From Dokdonella sp041395345 (GTDB taxonomy: Bacteria > Pseudomonadota > Gammaproteobacteria > Xanthomonadales > Rhodanobacteraceae): a stretch of DNA of 64,000 bases. The notes under the pieces are model-generated. The model saw only the letters and a program-made list of their open reading frames with translations. It had not been told where the DNA came from and made no database searches. The position numbers and the translations under genes are program-made. Location of the stretch: NCBI RefSeq assembly GCF_041395345.1, contig NZ_JAWLAR010000022.1, positions 1-64,000 on the forward strand. Direction: 5' to 3'. Positions 24,752 through 33,343 of the stretch are shown here, in pieces (the stretch's first letter is position 1; each line of letters starts with the position of its first letter).

Positions 24752-25306
24752 CTACTGGCTTGAAGCGGCACCGCTTCCTTGTTGTCCGGTGTATTCGCAG
24801 CCCGAGCCGGGCCAGGCTCGAGCCACGTTGACAAAATCGTTCGTGGTGCACAGCCATTGCACCCCCATTGATTCATGCCCGGCCAGATCGGGCGTCAACT
24901 CGATCGTTCCGCCTTCGACTCCGGAAGCCGCATCGAAGGCAAGCACGATTCTTCCGCCGTCGGCTACCTGCATTGAAAGCAGACTTTGCCCCCGATAGGA
25001 GTCGGGTTCCCCGAGACCCACTTCGGCATTGCTGGCCGGCATTTGCCCGGTCGTCATGTAGTACTCGGAAACGGAAACCTTGGCCCCGGAAGCCGCGATC
25101 AGGGCTTCCCGGATCGCCTGTGCAGCACGCTGTTCGGCCAAGGTCTGCTCCGCCAACTGCCTGCCCTGTTCGACCCTGGCCTGCAGTTCGGCATCAAGGG
25201 CGGCTTCCGCGCGCTCATCCTCGTAGCGCTCGTAGAAATGAAATGCGAACTGGGCAACCAGCACACCGAGCAGGGCCGCAACGAACGTCGTTATCGCCTG
25301 ACGCAT
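24752..25306 (-). CDS. Pilin-like protein with atypical N-terminus
   Basis: 184 residues from the ATG at 25306, which has GGAG six bases upstream; the ATG at 25327 has none. Residues 8-26 form a membrane helix, then a long charged helix runs to about residue 75. The C-terminal half reads like a type IVa pilin globular domain: V-S-E-Y-Y-M-T-T-G-Q-M-P near 82, I-E-L-T-P-D-L near 138, and a Cys pair W-L-C...S-G-C-E-Y matching the pilin disulfide loop. The N-terminus lacks the class III prepilin site (G-F-T-L-I-E). It is probably a membrane-anchored periplasmic protein rather than an assembled pilin. It starts the small unit with the GNAT and GST genes. Confidence 0.6.
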   Translation of the reverse strand: MRQAITTFVAALLGVLVAQFAFHFYERYEDERAEAALDAELQARVEQGRQLAEQTLAEQRAAQAIREALIAASGAKVSVSEYYMTTGQMPASNAEVGLGEPDSYRGQSLLSMQVADGGRIVLAFDAASGVEGGTIELTPDLAGHESMGVQWLCTTNDFVNVARAWPGSGCEYTGQQGSGAASSQ

Positions 25307-25348
25307 TCCATTCTCCACTGTGGGCATCGCCGCAACATCATCCGGCCA

Positions 25349-26521
25349 TCAGAACGCATTGATGCCGGTTACCTCTCTTCCGACCACGAGCTGGTGCACG
25401 GTCTCGGTGCCTTCATAGGTAATCACCGACTCCAGGTTCAGCGCGTGCCGAATCGGGCAGTGCTCCGTGGTGATTCCGGCACCACCAAGGATATCGCGTG
25501 CTTCGCGGGCGATGTCGATCGCCATGCGGCAGTTGTTCCATTTTGCCAGCGAAACCTGGGTTGGCTGCATCGTGCCGGCATCCTTGAGCCGGCCCAGTTG
25601 CAACGAGAGCAATTGGGCCGTGGTGATACGCCGGGCCATGTCGGCCAGCTTGAGCTGGACCGCCTGGCGCGAGGCAATCGGCTGCTTGAACAGGATGCGA
25701 TTCTTGGAATAGTCCAGCACTTCGGTAAAGCACGCGATAGCGGCACCGATCGGGCCCCAGGTGATGCCGTAGCGCGCCTGGGTCAGGCAGCCCAGCGGAC
25801 CCTTGAGGCCCTTGACGTTCGGCAGGCGGTTGGCTTCGGGGACACGCACGTTGTCGAAGAACAGGGCCGAGGTGACCGATGCGCGCAAGCTCATCTTCTT
25901 GTGAATTTCCTGGGCCTTGAAGCCGGGGAAATCCTTCTCGACCACAAAGCCCTGGATGCCGTCCTCGGTCTGCGCCCAGACAATGGCGATATGGGCCAGG
26001 TTGCCGTTGGTTATCCACATCTTCGATCCGTTCAGGATCCAGTCGGCGCCATCCTTTTTCGCCGTGGTCTTCATGCTGCCCGGATCGGACCCGCCTTGCG
26101 GTTCGGTCAACCCGAAACAGCCGATGACCTTTCCGGCGGCCATGTCGGGCAGCCAGCGCTGGCGCTGCTCCTCGGTCCCGTAGGCGAAAATCGGGTACAT
26201 GCACAGGGACGACTGCACCGAGGCGAAACTGCGGATGCCGGAATCGCCGCGCTCAAGTTCCTGGCAGATCAGCCCGTAGCTGACAGAGTTCAGGCCGGCG
26301 CAACCGTATTCCGTCGGCAAGCTGCAACCGAGAAGACCCAGCTCGGCCATTTCAGGAACGAGTTCGTGCGGAAACACGGCCTTGTCGAAACAGTCGCCGA
26401 TGATGGGAATCACGCGCTCGTCGGTAAAGCGGGCCACCGTGTCCTGTACGGCCTGCTCTTCTTCGGTGAGCAGCGAACGGACATCGTAGAGATCGACGGG
26501 ATTGAGCGGTGTAGCGGCCAT
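25349..26521 (-). CDS. gcdH: Glutaryl-CoA dehydrogenase (acyl-CoA dehydrogenase family)
   Basis: 390 residues from the ATG at 26521. FAD/substrate motifs are G-C-F-G-L-T-E-P-Q-G-G-S-D-P near 135 and W-I-T-N-G near 165. The C-terminal I-T-Y-E-G-T-E places the catalytic base at about Glu370, the position used by glutaryl-CoA dehydrogenases. The ending G-R-E-V-T-G-I-N-A-F resembles the GCDH ending G-x-A-x-T-G-I-x-A-F, and I call it GCDH rather than another acyl-CoA dehydrogenase on that overall match. It oxidatively decarboxylates glutaryl-CoA to crotonyl-CoA in lysine and tryptophan breakdown. It is monocistronic and divergent from the deacetylase gene. Confidence 0.85.
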   Translation of the reverse strand: MAATPLNPVDLYDVRSLLTEEEQAVQDTVARFTDERVIPIIGDCFDKAVFPHELVPEMAELGLLGCSLPTEYGCAGLNSVSYGLICQELERGDSGIRSFASVQSSLCMYPIFAYGTEEQRQRWLPDMAAGKVIGCFGLTEPQGGSDPGSMKTTAKKDGADWILNGSKMWITNGNLAHIAIVWAQTEDGIQGFVVEKDFPGFKAQEIHKKMSLRASVTSALFFDNVRVPEANRLPNVKGLKGPLGCLTQARYGITWGPIGAAIACFTEVLDYSKNRILFKQPIASRQAVQLKLADMARRITTAQLLSLQLGRLKDAGTMQPTQVSLAKWNNCRMAIDIAREARDILGGAGITTEHCPIRHALNLESVITYEGTETVHQLVVGREVTGINAF

Positions 26522-26682
26522 GGCTGGGATCCGGGGGTGGCAAAGCAGGCTATTGTAAACGGCGCGGCGAGGCGGGAACACTGCCGTCTGTGCGACAAAC
26601 CTGCACATCAGCGAGAATCGCTGCTATTGGCGATGACTGCATCGACCTCTATGCTGGCCGCCCGTTCCATGCTCCCTGACCC

Positions 26683-27504
26683 ATGCGCGTACCCGTTCTT
26701 GCCTACCACGCCGTCAATATTGCCGGCAACGACTACGCCAGCAACGATCCGCTGGCGTTTGCCGCCGACCTCCGCCTGATCCATGAACTCGGCCTGCGCA
26801 TCGTGCCCTTGCAGTGGGTTGTCGAGCAGGTCGTTGGCAGCGGCAATCGCGATCTGGAAGGTTGCGTCGCCCTCACCTGCGACGATGGCTCGAACTTCGA
26901 CTTCAATGATCTCGACCATCCGATTCACGGACCCCAGCGCAGTCTGTACAACTGCCTTCTCGATTTTGAAGCCGAATTCGGTGTCGATGCGCAGCCCGAT
27001 CTGCATCTGACCTGCTTTGTCATCGCATCGCCCGAAGCACGCGAACATATCGACCGCGGCTGCCTCGCCGGCCGCGGCTGGATGAGCGAAGCATGGTGGA
27101 AGGACGCCCAACGCTCCGGACTGATCGGCATAGAAAACCACAGCTGGGATCACAACCACCCGGCCGTGAAGCTGCCCGGCCTCGAGGGCATGCAGCGCGG
27201 CTCGTTCCTGGAAGTGGACAGTCTCCCTCGCGCCAGGGCAGAAATTGCAGCGGCAACCGACTACATCAATGAGCGCATCGCGCCTTCACGCACGCAAATC
27301 TTCTGCTATCCGTTCAGCCATGTGCCCGAATACCTCCGAGCCGAGTATTTCCCGCGATTTGCTGATGAACACGGAATGCTTGCCGCGATGGGCGATGGTG
27401 CCGTGCCGGTTACGCTGGACAGTGACCGCTGGAACCTGCCCCGCTACATCTGTGGCTGGCACTGGAAAACACCCGAGGCGCTGCGCGACATCCTTGCGGG
27501 CTAA
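26683..27504 (+). CDS. Polysaccharide deacetylase (NodB-like) family protein
   Basis: 273 residues. The metal-site motif 1 is T-C-D-D-G near residue 67 and motif 2 is H-S-W-D-H-N-H near 152, giving the Asp and His-x3-His ligands of CE4 enzymes. F-C-Y-P-F near 207 is motif 3 (R-x-P-x usually; here modified to C-Y-P-F). There is no signal peptide: the chain starts M-R-V-P-V-L-A-Y-H-A-V directly at the first strand. It is cytoplasmic or non-classically placed, and may act on a sugar or small amide. It converges on the tandem paralogue pair. Confidence 0.85.
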   Translation: MRVPVLAYHAVNIAGNDYASNDPLAFAADLRLIHELGLRIVPLQWVVEQVVGSGNRDLEGCVALTCDDGSNFDFNDLDHPIHGPQRSLYNCLLDFEAEFGVDAQPDLHLTCFVIASPEAREHIDRGCLAGRGWMSEAWWKDAQRSGLIGIENHSWDHNHPAVKLPGLEGMQRGSFLEVDSLPRARAEIAAATDYINERIAPSRTQIFCYPFSHVPEYLRAEYFPRFADEHGMLAAMGDGAVPVTLDSDRWNLPRYICGWHWKTPEALRDILAG

Positions 27505-27517
27505 CCGGAAGCGCGGC

Positions 27518-28066
27518 TCAGAATGCTCCGAGCGCATGCACCTTGGCGATCAGGGCGCGCTGGATATTCGGATGCAATGGCTTGTGCCAGTTGACGATGA
27601 CATGCGGATGTTCGGTCTTGATGAAGCCGGCGGCTAGAGAAACCTCAAGCGCGCGGGGGTCCCCGCAATGGCCGAAGAAGGCATCACAGCAATCGGCATA
27701 CTTGCGAAATGCGTACTTCACGATGTGGAACCAGAGACCACCCGCATCGCGCAGTGCGCTTCGCTGCGCCTCTGTCATGCGCCGCACCGTATCGCCGTTG
27801 GTGCATGAGCCTCCGGACAGATAGACATCACCAAACGGCATCATGTGCGAATAACCGGCCAGATGCAGGCTGCCCTCGGCATCCCGATACAGGCCCACGA
27901 GATGTCGCGGTTGGCCAGGCGGCGGATGGCCGAACTTGCGCTTGAACAAGTCGCTGACCAGGAAGTCGCCGTGGTCAATCTCGGTGATGGTGATGAATTC
28001 GCGCAGGCTTTCCGGCAGGCCTTCGCGCGCATCGAAGTGTTCTCCGCTATGCATGATCGTGCTCAC
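27518..28066 (-). CDS. Unknown protein, tandem paralogue A
   Basis: 182 residues from a GTG whose first base overlaps the final base of the upstream paralogue's TAG stop. I do not recognise the family. It aligns along its length with its neighbour, sharing G-D-x-x-L-x-G-G-x-C, R-R-M-x-x-x-Q-R, G-G-L-x-x-H, F-G-x-C-G-D, G-F-x-x-T-x-H and the ending I-A-K-x-H-x-x-x-x-F. The late strand-turn pattern around G-F...V-x-W is reminiscent of GNAT acetyltransferases, but the classic R/Q-x-x-G-x-G/A acetyl-CoA loop is not obvious. No signal peptide or membrane helix. It is the last gene of the long minus-strand run. Confidence 0.75.
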   Translation of the reverse strand: MSTIMHSGEHFDAREGLPESLREFITITEIDHGDFLVSDLFKRKFGHPPPGQPRHLVGLYRDAEGSLHLAGYSHMMPFGDVYLSGGSCTNGDTVRRMTEAQRSALRDAGGLWFHIVKYAFRKYADCCDAFFGHCGDPRALEVSLAAGFIKTEHPHVIVNWHKPLHPNIQRALIAKVHALGAF

Positions 28067-28563
28067 TAGAACGGTTCAAAGGAGTGTGCCTTGGCTATCA
28101 TCTGGTCCTGCAGCCTCCGCTCGACTTCTCGCGTCCAGTAGACGAGCAGACGATCGTGGCGGGTCGACTCAAACCCGACCGCGCGATCCACGCGCTCGGC
28201 CAGGGCGTCGCCGCAGTAACCGAATACAGCCGAATAACGCGGGCCAAAGTGACGCAGGGCCCAGCCAAGCGTGTGCTGGTACAGCCCGCCGGAAGCCCGG
28301 ACGCAGTCGCGTTGCTCGGCGCTCATCCTGCGCAGGACGCGATCATCCACACAGGCGCCGCCACCCAGCAGGATGTCGCCGCAATCCGTGAAGTGGATGT
28401 AGCAGGCCACTGAAAACCTGCCATCAGGCTCGCGGAAACAGGCGACCACATGATGCGGAAATTCCGGAACCGGCAGCTTGTATTTGCGCTGGAACAGTTC
28501 CGTCGCGAATGCCGGCCCCTGTTCGGCCTCGTTGATGATGATGAAGTCGTCGATGTTGCTCAT
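28066..28563 (-). CDS. Unknown protein, tandem paralogue B
   Basis: 165 residues from the ATG at 28563, with AGGAGG nine bases upstream; the longer open frame overlaps the nucleotidase gene and is not coding. It is homologous to paralogue A immediately downstream and shares its conserved Cys, His and Gly-Gly motifs. It keeps three Cys-containing blocks (T-D-C-G-D, G-A-C-V-D-D, G-Y-C-G-D). It follows the 5'-nucleotidase gene by 13 bases and is coupled to paralogue A by a TAGTG overlap, so all three are probably one transcript. A GNAT-like fold is a guess; function unknown. Confidence 0.75.
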   Translation of the reverse strand: MSNIDDFIIINEAEQGPAFATELFQRKYKLPVPEFPHHVVACFREPDGRFSVACYIHFTDCGDILLGGGACVDDRVLRRMSAEQRDCVRASGGLYQHTLGWALRHFGPRYSAVFGYCGDALAERVDRAVGFESTRHDRLLVYWTREVERRLQDQMIAKAHSFEPF

Positions 28564-28576
28564 TTCAACAAACCTC

Positions 28577-29515
28577 CTACTGATCCGGTCTGTTGTGAAC
28601 GCCATGCGGAACGTGGCCGGTAGCCACGTGCTGTCGTGCCGAATCGACATTGAGCATGGAGTCGTCGAAGAAGATGTCTGCACCAAAGGCTTCAAGGAAC
28701 GGCCCTTTCGAACGGCCGCCGAGAAACAGCGCCTCGTCCAGGCGCACGCCCCAGTTTCGCAGGGTAAGGATGACGCGCTTGTGCGCCGGTGCCGACCGCG
28801 CCGTGACAAGCGCGGTGCGAATCGGAGAATTCTCTATCGGGAAGGCGGCCTGGATACTGTGCAGCAACTCGAGAAAGCTGCGGAAGGGTCCGACTGCCAG
28901 AGGCTCATTGACCCGTTCGGTCTCGTTGCGATGAAAGGCTTCCAGTCCTTCATCCCGGGAGACGCGCTCGGAATCGTCGCCAAAGATCACCGCATCGCCA
29001 TCAAACGCGATACGCAACTGTTCCGAGGGCAGTTCTGGCGCCTTGGATGGAAGAATGGTTGCCGCCGCCACTCCCGCCGTTAGCGCACGCCGCACATCAT
29101 CGACATTCGCGGAAAGGAAAAGGTTGGCGCCGAAAGGGTGCGCATAGGCCGCAGTGGGGGCGCCGTTGGTGAAAGCGGCGCGGACGATATCAAGCCCGTA
29201 GTGCTCGATGGCATTGAAGATGCGCAGTCCCGTATCGGCAGAGTTTCTCGAGAGCAGGATGACTTCGACCCTCGGGGCCTCCGGAGCCAGCGAGTTCAGT
29301 CGCAACAGCTTCTGCACCAGCGGAAAGGCGATGCCGGGCGCGAGCAACTCGTCTTCATGCGCGATCTGGTAGCGCGCGTAGGCATCCAGTCCCTGGCGCT
29401 CGAACAACTCATGGCTGTCGCCAAGGTCAAACAGCGCCCGCGAAGAAATCGCCACGACAAGCTTCTGCGTGGAGACCTGTTCTTCAGGAGGACCAGGGGA
29501 AACCGGAGTGCTCAT
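28577..29515 (-). CDS. Cytosolic-type 5'-nucleotidase (PF06189-like)
   Basis: 312 residues from the ATG at 29515. It opens V-V-A-I-S-S-R-A-L-F-D-L near residue 20, then H-E-L-F-E-R-Q-G-L-D-A-Y, the standard start of the NT5C1-type family. HAD-like motifs are I-A-F-D-G-D-A-V-I-F near 165, A-L-V-T-A-R near 235 and F-F-D-D-S near 285. Animal members hydrolyse AMP/IMP and dNMPs; bacterial members are presumed nucleotidases. It sits 73 bases downstream of the aminotransferase gene and 13 bases before paralogue B on the same strand. Confidence 0.85.
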   Translation of the reverse strand: MSTPVSPGPPEEQVSTQKLVVAISSRALFDLGDSHELFERQGLDAYARYQIAHEDELLAPGIAFPLVQKLLRLNSLAPEAPRVEVILLSRNSADTGLRIFNAIEHYGLDIVRAAFTNGAPTAAYAHPFGANLFLSANVDDVRRALTAGVAAATILPSKAPELPSEQLRIAFDGDAVIFGDDSERVSRDEGLEAFHRNETERVNEPLAVGPFRSFLELLHSIQAAFPIENSPIRTALVTARSAPAHKRVILTLRNWGVRLDEALFLGGRSKGPFLEAFGADIFFDDSMLNVDSARQHVATGHVPHGVHNRPDQ

Positions 29516-29588
29516 GCCGGTGATCTTAAGGCAATGCCGGCAGATTCGCCCACGAACCGATGCCAGGCGCAGGCAAACGCTGCTGCAC

Positions 29589-30713
29589 TCAAGCGGCCTT
29601 GCGTCCAGTGCAGACGGCCAGTGCCTCGAGGACGCGATCAACGCTTCGTTCGTTGCTACCTGCGCCCATCAGGCCAATCCGCCAGATCTTGCCGGCCAGT
29701 TCGCCGAGACCTGCACCGATCTCGATCGAGAATTCGTCGAGCAGACGCTTGCGTACTTCCATCTCGCTGACGCCTTCGGGAACCACGACTGCATTCAGCT
29801 GGGGCAAGCGCGACTCTTCGGCGACCAACAACTCGAGGCCCATGGCATCCAGACCCTTCCTGAGTCTCAGATGATTGTGACGATGTCTGGCAAATGCAGC
29901 GTCAAGTCCCTCTTCGCGCAGGATCAGCAGGGCTTCATGCAGCCCGTACAACATGTTGATCGGAGCGGTATGGTGGTAGGCGCGCGCGCCGCCACCTTGC
30001 CAGTAACCCATGATCAGGCTCAGATCGAGGAACCAGCTCTGCACCGGTGTGCGCCGGGATTTCAGGGCCTCTACCGCCCGTTCGCTGAATGTTACCGGCG
30101 ACAGCCCCGGCGGGGCGGACAAGCACTTCTGAGACCCGGAATAGATGGCGTCCGCGCCCCATTCGTCGGCAAGCAAGGGGATGCCGCCCAGGCTGGTGAC
30201 CGCGTCGACAATGCTCAGGGCTCCATGCTCCCGGGCCAGCGCGCACAGCACCGCGGCATCCGATTCGACACCCGTCGAGGTTTCCGCATGCACGAAGGCG
30301 AGCGCCTTGACGCCCGGATTGGCCTTGAGTGCGGCTTCCGCCTTTTCAAGGTCAATCGGCTTGCCGAAAGGATCACTGACCATGATCGGCGTCGCTCCGA
30401 TGCGCACGACGTTTTCACGCATGCGAGCGCCAAAGACGCCGTTCTGGCAGACGACCACCTTGTCGCCGGGTTCGATCAGGTTGACGAATGCCGCTTCCAT
30501 GCCCGCCGAACCCGGGGCAGAAATCGGAACGGTCAGCGCGTTGCGGGTCTGGAACGCGTAGCGCAGCAACTCCTTCAGCTCTTCCATCATGCCGATGAAG
30601 CGGGGGTCGAGGTGGCCAATGGTCGGACGCGCAATGGCATCAAGCACGCGAGAAGATACGGGTGAAGGACCCGGTCCCAGCAGGAGGACGTCGGGTGGCT
30701 GAAAACTGGACAT
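29589..30713 (-). CDS. Alanine/serine-glyoxylate aminotransferase family enzyme
   Basis: 374 residues from the ATG at 30713, behind AAGGAA; an ATG seven codons earlier is the alternative. It has L-L-L-G-P-G-P-S-P-V, typical of class V aminotransferases, G-S-A-G-M-E-A near 60, the PLP-phosphate region D-A-V-T-S-L-G-G and the Schiff-base Lys in S-G-S-Q-K-C-L-S-A-P-P-G near residue 190. The late E-I-G-A-G-L-G...W-R-I-G-L-M-G matches the AGXT/SGAT subgroup. It should transaminate glyoxylate with alanine or serine. It lies between a Cys/Met-metabolism enzyme and the nucleotidase, all on one strand. Confidence 0.9.
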   Translation of the reverse strand: MSSFQPPDVLLLGPGPSPVSSRVLDAIARPTIGHLDPRFIGMMEELKELLRYAFQTRNALTVPISAPGSAGMEAAFVNLIEPGDKVVVCQNGVFGARMRENVVRIGATPIMVSDPFGKPIDLEKAEAALKANPGVKALAFVHAETSTGVESDAAVLCALAREHGALSIVDAVTSLGGIPLLADEWGADAIYSGSQKCLSAPPGLSPVTFSERAVEALKSRRTPVQSWFLDLSLIMGYWQGGGARAYHHTAPINMLYGLHEALLILREEGLDAAFARHRHNHLRLRKGLDAMGLELLVAEESRLPQLNAVVVPEGVSEMEVRKRLLDEFSIEIGAGLGELAGKIWRIGLMGAGSNERSVDRVLEALAVCTGRKAA

Positions 30714-30761
30714 GGAGTTCCTTGTCGAAGTCATGAAGGGATGGAGACAGCAGGGACCGGC

Positions 30762-31928
30762 TCAGATTCGGGACAGTGCCTGGTCGAGATCGGCAATCAG
30801 CACGTCCGCCTCTTCCAGACCCACCGAGAGTCGGACCAGATCCAGCGATACCGGCGATGCCGAATGCAGCGGCGCGTTGGGCGGAAACACCGCACAAACC
30901 GGAAACGCCAGTGATTCGTAGCCACCCCAGGACACGGTCATGAGGAATCGCTGCAAGGCATCGCAGAAGCGCTCCACGCCGGCAACGTCCTCGGCATCCA
31001 GCTCGATGGTCAACAGACCGCTGGAGCCGCGGAGCTGGCGCTCGGACAGGCCGAGTTGCGGATTCGATGAGGCTTGCGGATGGTAGACCTGCCGGATTTT
31101 GGGGTGCCCCTCGGCAAAAGCCAGTACCTTCGCGGTTGTCGCGGCAATGCGCTCCATGCGCACAGCCAGGGTGCGCATGCCGCGCAACAGAAGCCATGCA
31201 TCGTGCGGCGAAAGAATGGCCCCGAAGGTCATGTACGGGCCCTTGAACACATCGCGCAGGATCGCCCGGCTGCCGCACAGCATCCCGGCCACGACATCGC
31301 TGTGGCCATTGAGATACTTGGTTGCCGAATGCACGACGAGATCAATACCGTCGGCAAGCGGCGACTGGTTGAGCGGTGTTGCGTAACTGTTGTCGCAGAG
31401 AGTCCGGATACCGCGTTCGCGAGCCAGTGCGGCGACGGCAGCCAGATCCTGCTGTTCGTAGGTCATCGAGTTCGGACTCTCGAGAACGATGAGCCGCGTC
31501 GCGGACTCGAGAGCGCGCTCGAAGTTGCCGGTATCGGTGCCATCCACGAAGGTGGTGGCTACGCCAAATCGCGGCAACAGGTCACGCAGCAGACTGCGCG
31601 TCCAGCTGTAGGGTCGGGCCACACAGACGACGTGGTCTCCACTGCGCACGCTGGCAAATACAGCCGCGGCAATCGCAGCGGCACCGCTGCCGAATGCAAG
31701 ACAGTCCTCGGCGCCCTCCAGTGCCGCCACCTTCTTGCGCAGGATCGCGACGGTGGGATTGTTGCCGCGCGTGTACATGTGCTCGGCAAATTCATCCGAG
31801 AACCCTGTTCGCATGTCGGCCACGCTCGGGAAGGCGAAGATGGACGACTGGGTGATCGGCGGGACCACCGCTCCGTGATATTTCTCGCGCTCCTCGCCGA
31901 GGTGGTTGAGGATGTAGCTAAGGTCCAT
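30762..31928 (-). CDS. Cys/Met-metabolism PLP enzyme (cystathionine synthase/lyase-like)
   Basis: 388 residues. The family blocks are A-V-V-P-P-I-T-Q-S-S near 20, Y-T-R-G-N-N-P-T near 52, F-G-S-G-A-A-A-I near 78 and the PLP Lys in H-S-A-T-K-Y-L-N-G-H-S-D near 205. The late T-V-S-W-G-G-Y-E-S-L replaces the usual S-L-G-G-x-E-S. R-G-N-N-P-T instead of R-x-x-N-P-T, and the divergent late motif, prevent calling gamma-synthase versus gamma- or beta-lyase. Its first eleven bases overlap the end of the small secreted protein gene, so it is translated from the same message. Confidence 0.85.
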   Translation of the reverse strand: MDLSYILNHLGEEREKYHGAVVPPITQSSIFAFPSVADMRTGFSDEFAEHMYTRGNNPTVAILRKKVAALEGAEDCLAFGSGAAAIAAAVFASVRSGDHVVCVARPYSWTRSLLRDLLPRFGVATTFVDGTDTGNFERALESATRLIVLESPNSMTYEQQDLAAVAALARERGIRTLCDNSYATPLNQSPLADGIDLVVHSATKYLNGHSDVVAGMLCGSRAILRDVFKGPYMTFGAILSPHDAWLLLRGMRTLAVRMERIAATTAKVLAFAEGHPKIRQVYHPQASSNPQLGLSERQLRGSSGLLTIELDAEDVAGVERFCDALQRFLMTVSWGGYESLAFPVCAVFPPNAPLHSASPVSLDLVRLSVGLEEADVLIADLDQALSRI

Positions 31929-32430
31929 GGATATCCTCGTCGCCGATGCGTTCGAGCCGGGTCAGTCTGACCTTGCTGATCTCGGAGTGCGCACCGCTGA
32001 GGTAGGTCTCGATGCGTTCGAGGCTGCCATCGGGCTGCCGGACAAATTCGAGCCGGTGCAGATGCGAGGCATCGGGGTCGGCCAGGTTGCTGGCATCCAG
32101 ATACTCGAACACGAATCGCTTGCCGTCACTTGAACCCATGACGAGTCGCGGCTGATTGCCCTGGCCGCAGTAGTGGGTAGCCATGAGCCTGCTGCCATCC
32201 AGATGCACGACCGAAATCGTCTCGCCCGATGCGCCCGGCTGCCAGGTCTCGACAAGAACCGAGCCGCGCGCACTTGTCGCATAGTCGATTCTCAGGCTGC
32301 GACCACGCTCGGTCACGCCTTGCCACTGGCCGACAATACTCTTCAGCTGCTCGAAGGCCTGCGCACTGTTCGAGTCGGCCGACACGGCCCGAGCCAGGCT
32401 GAGCAGGATCACGACCAATACGGCTTTCAC
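31918..32430 (-). CDS. Small secreted protein, DUF1579-like
   Basis: 170 residues from a GTG that overlaps the galU stop (GTGA). The N-terminus M-K-A-V-L-V-V-I-L-L-S-L-A-R-A-V-S-A-D is a normal signal peptide with cleavage after S-A. The mature part begins with F-E-Q-L-K-S-I-V-G-Q-W-Q-G, the short barrel-opening motif of DUF1579/lipocalin-like proteins, and continues as alternating strands. Its binding partner is unknown; it is likely periplasmic. It is coupled to galU and overlaps the PLP enzyme downstream. Confidence 0.7.
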   Translation of the reverse strand: MKAVLVVILLSLARAVSADSNSAQAFEQLKSIVGQWQGVTERGRSLRIDYATSARGSVLVETWQPGASGETISVVHLDGSRLMATHYCGQGNQPRLVMGSSDGKRFVFEYLDASNLADPDASHLHRLEFVRQPDGSLERIETYLSGAHSEISKVRLTRLERIGDEDIHGP

Positions 32431-33320
32431 TGCGCCAGGCTCCTTACAAGCCTGGCGGTCTCCTCGCCTATCTGGGCGTCGCGCAAGGCCATGTGCAAAG
32501 TCGCCTGGACCAGTCCCAGTTTGTTGCCACAGTCGAACCGGGTGCCTTCGAAGCGGTAGGCCAGAACCGGCTTTTCGTGCAGCAGCGCCTCGATGGCATC
32601 GGTCAACTGGATTTCTCCACCGGCACCCGGCCGGGTGTTCTCAAGCAATCCGAATATGTTCGACGGGAGTACGTAGCGTCCGACGATGGCCAGGTTGGAC
32701 GGCGCCGCCGCAGGATCCGGCTTTTCCACGACCAGCCGAATACGCGCGGCACGTTCCGAGATCGGCTCCGCATCGACAATGCCGTATTTGCGCGTGTCCG
32801 CGTGCGGCACTTCCTCGACCGCAAGAACACCCGCGTCTTCCCTCGCGGCCACTTCCGACATCTGTCGCAGTGCGCCGGGGCGACCGGATCCGGGGTTTCC
32901 GTTCCAGATCAGATCGTCGGCAAGAACGACACCGAAAGGTTCGTCGCCCACAACCGGCCTTGCACAGAGCACGGCATGACCGAGGCCCAGGGCTTCCGGT
33001 TGGGTAACGAAGACGCAGCGGACATGCCTCGGCAGGGTGCCCTGCACCAGCGCAAGCAGATCTTCCTTGCCCGATCTGGCCAGCTTGCTTTCAAGCTCGT
33101 AGGCCTTGTCGAAATAGTCGGCGATGGCATGCTTGTAGCGATTGGTCACGAAAATCAGGGTGTCGGCGCCGGCATCCACGGCCTCGTCGACTGCGTACTG
33201 GATCAGTGGCCGGTCCAGCACGGGCAACATCTCCTTGGCAACCGTTTTCGTTGCTGGCAGGAATCGTGTACCCAACCCGGCTACCGGAAAGACCACTTTG
33301 CGCAAGCGCCCGCTACTCAT
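32427..33320 (-). CDS. galU: UTP-glucose-1-phosphate uridylyltransferase
   Basis: 297 residues. The nucleotide-binding signature is A-G-L-G-T-R-F-L-P-A-T-K at 14-25, then P-L-I-Q-Y-A-V-D-E-A, and Q-P-E-A-L-G-L-G-H-A-V near 108, all typical GalU. It makes UDP-glucose for LPS core, exopolysaccharide and trehalose-type products. It follows the CapD-like gene by 23 bases and precedes the small secreted protein with a 4-base overlap. Its position after glycan genes fits envelope polysaccharide assembly. Confidence 0.95.
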   Translation of the reverse strand: MSSGRLRKVVFPVAGLGTRFLPATKTVAKEMLPVLDRPLIQYAVDEAVDAGADTLIFVTNRYKHAIADYFDKAYELESKLARSGKEDLLALVQGTLPRHVRCVFVTQPEALGLGHAVLCARPVVGDEPFGVVLADDLIWNGNPGSGRPGALRQMSEVAAREDAGVLAVEEVPHADTRKYGIVDAEPISERAARIRLVVEKPDPAAAPSNLAIVGRYVLPSNIFGLLENTRPGAGGEIQLTDAIEALLHEKPVLAYRFEGTRFDCGNKLGLVQATLHMALRDAQIGEETARLVRSLAQ

Positions 33321-33343
33321 CGAATCAATCTCCAGGACCGGAA

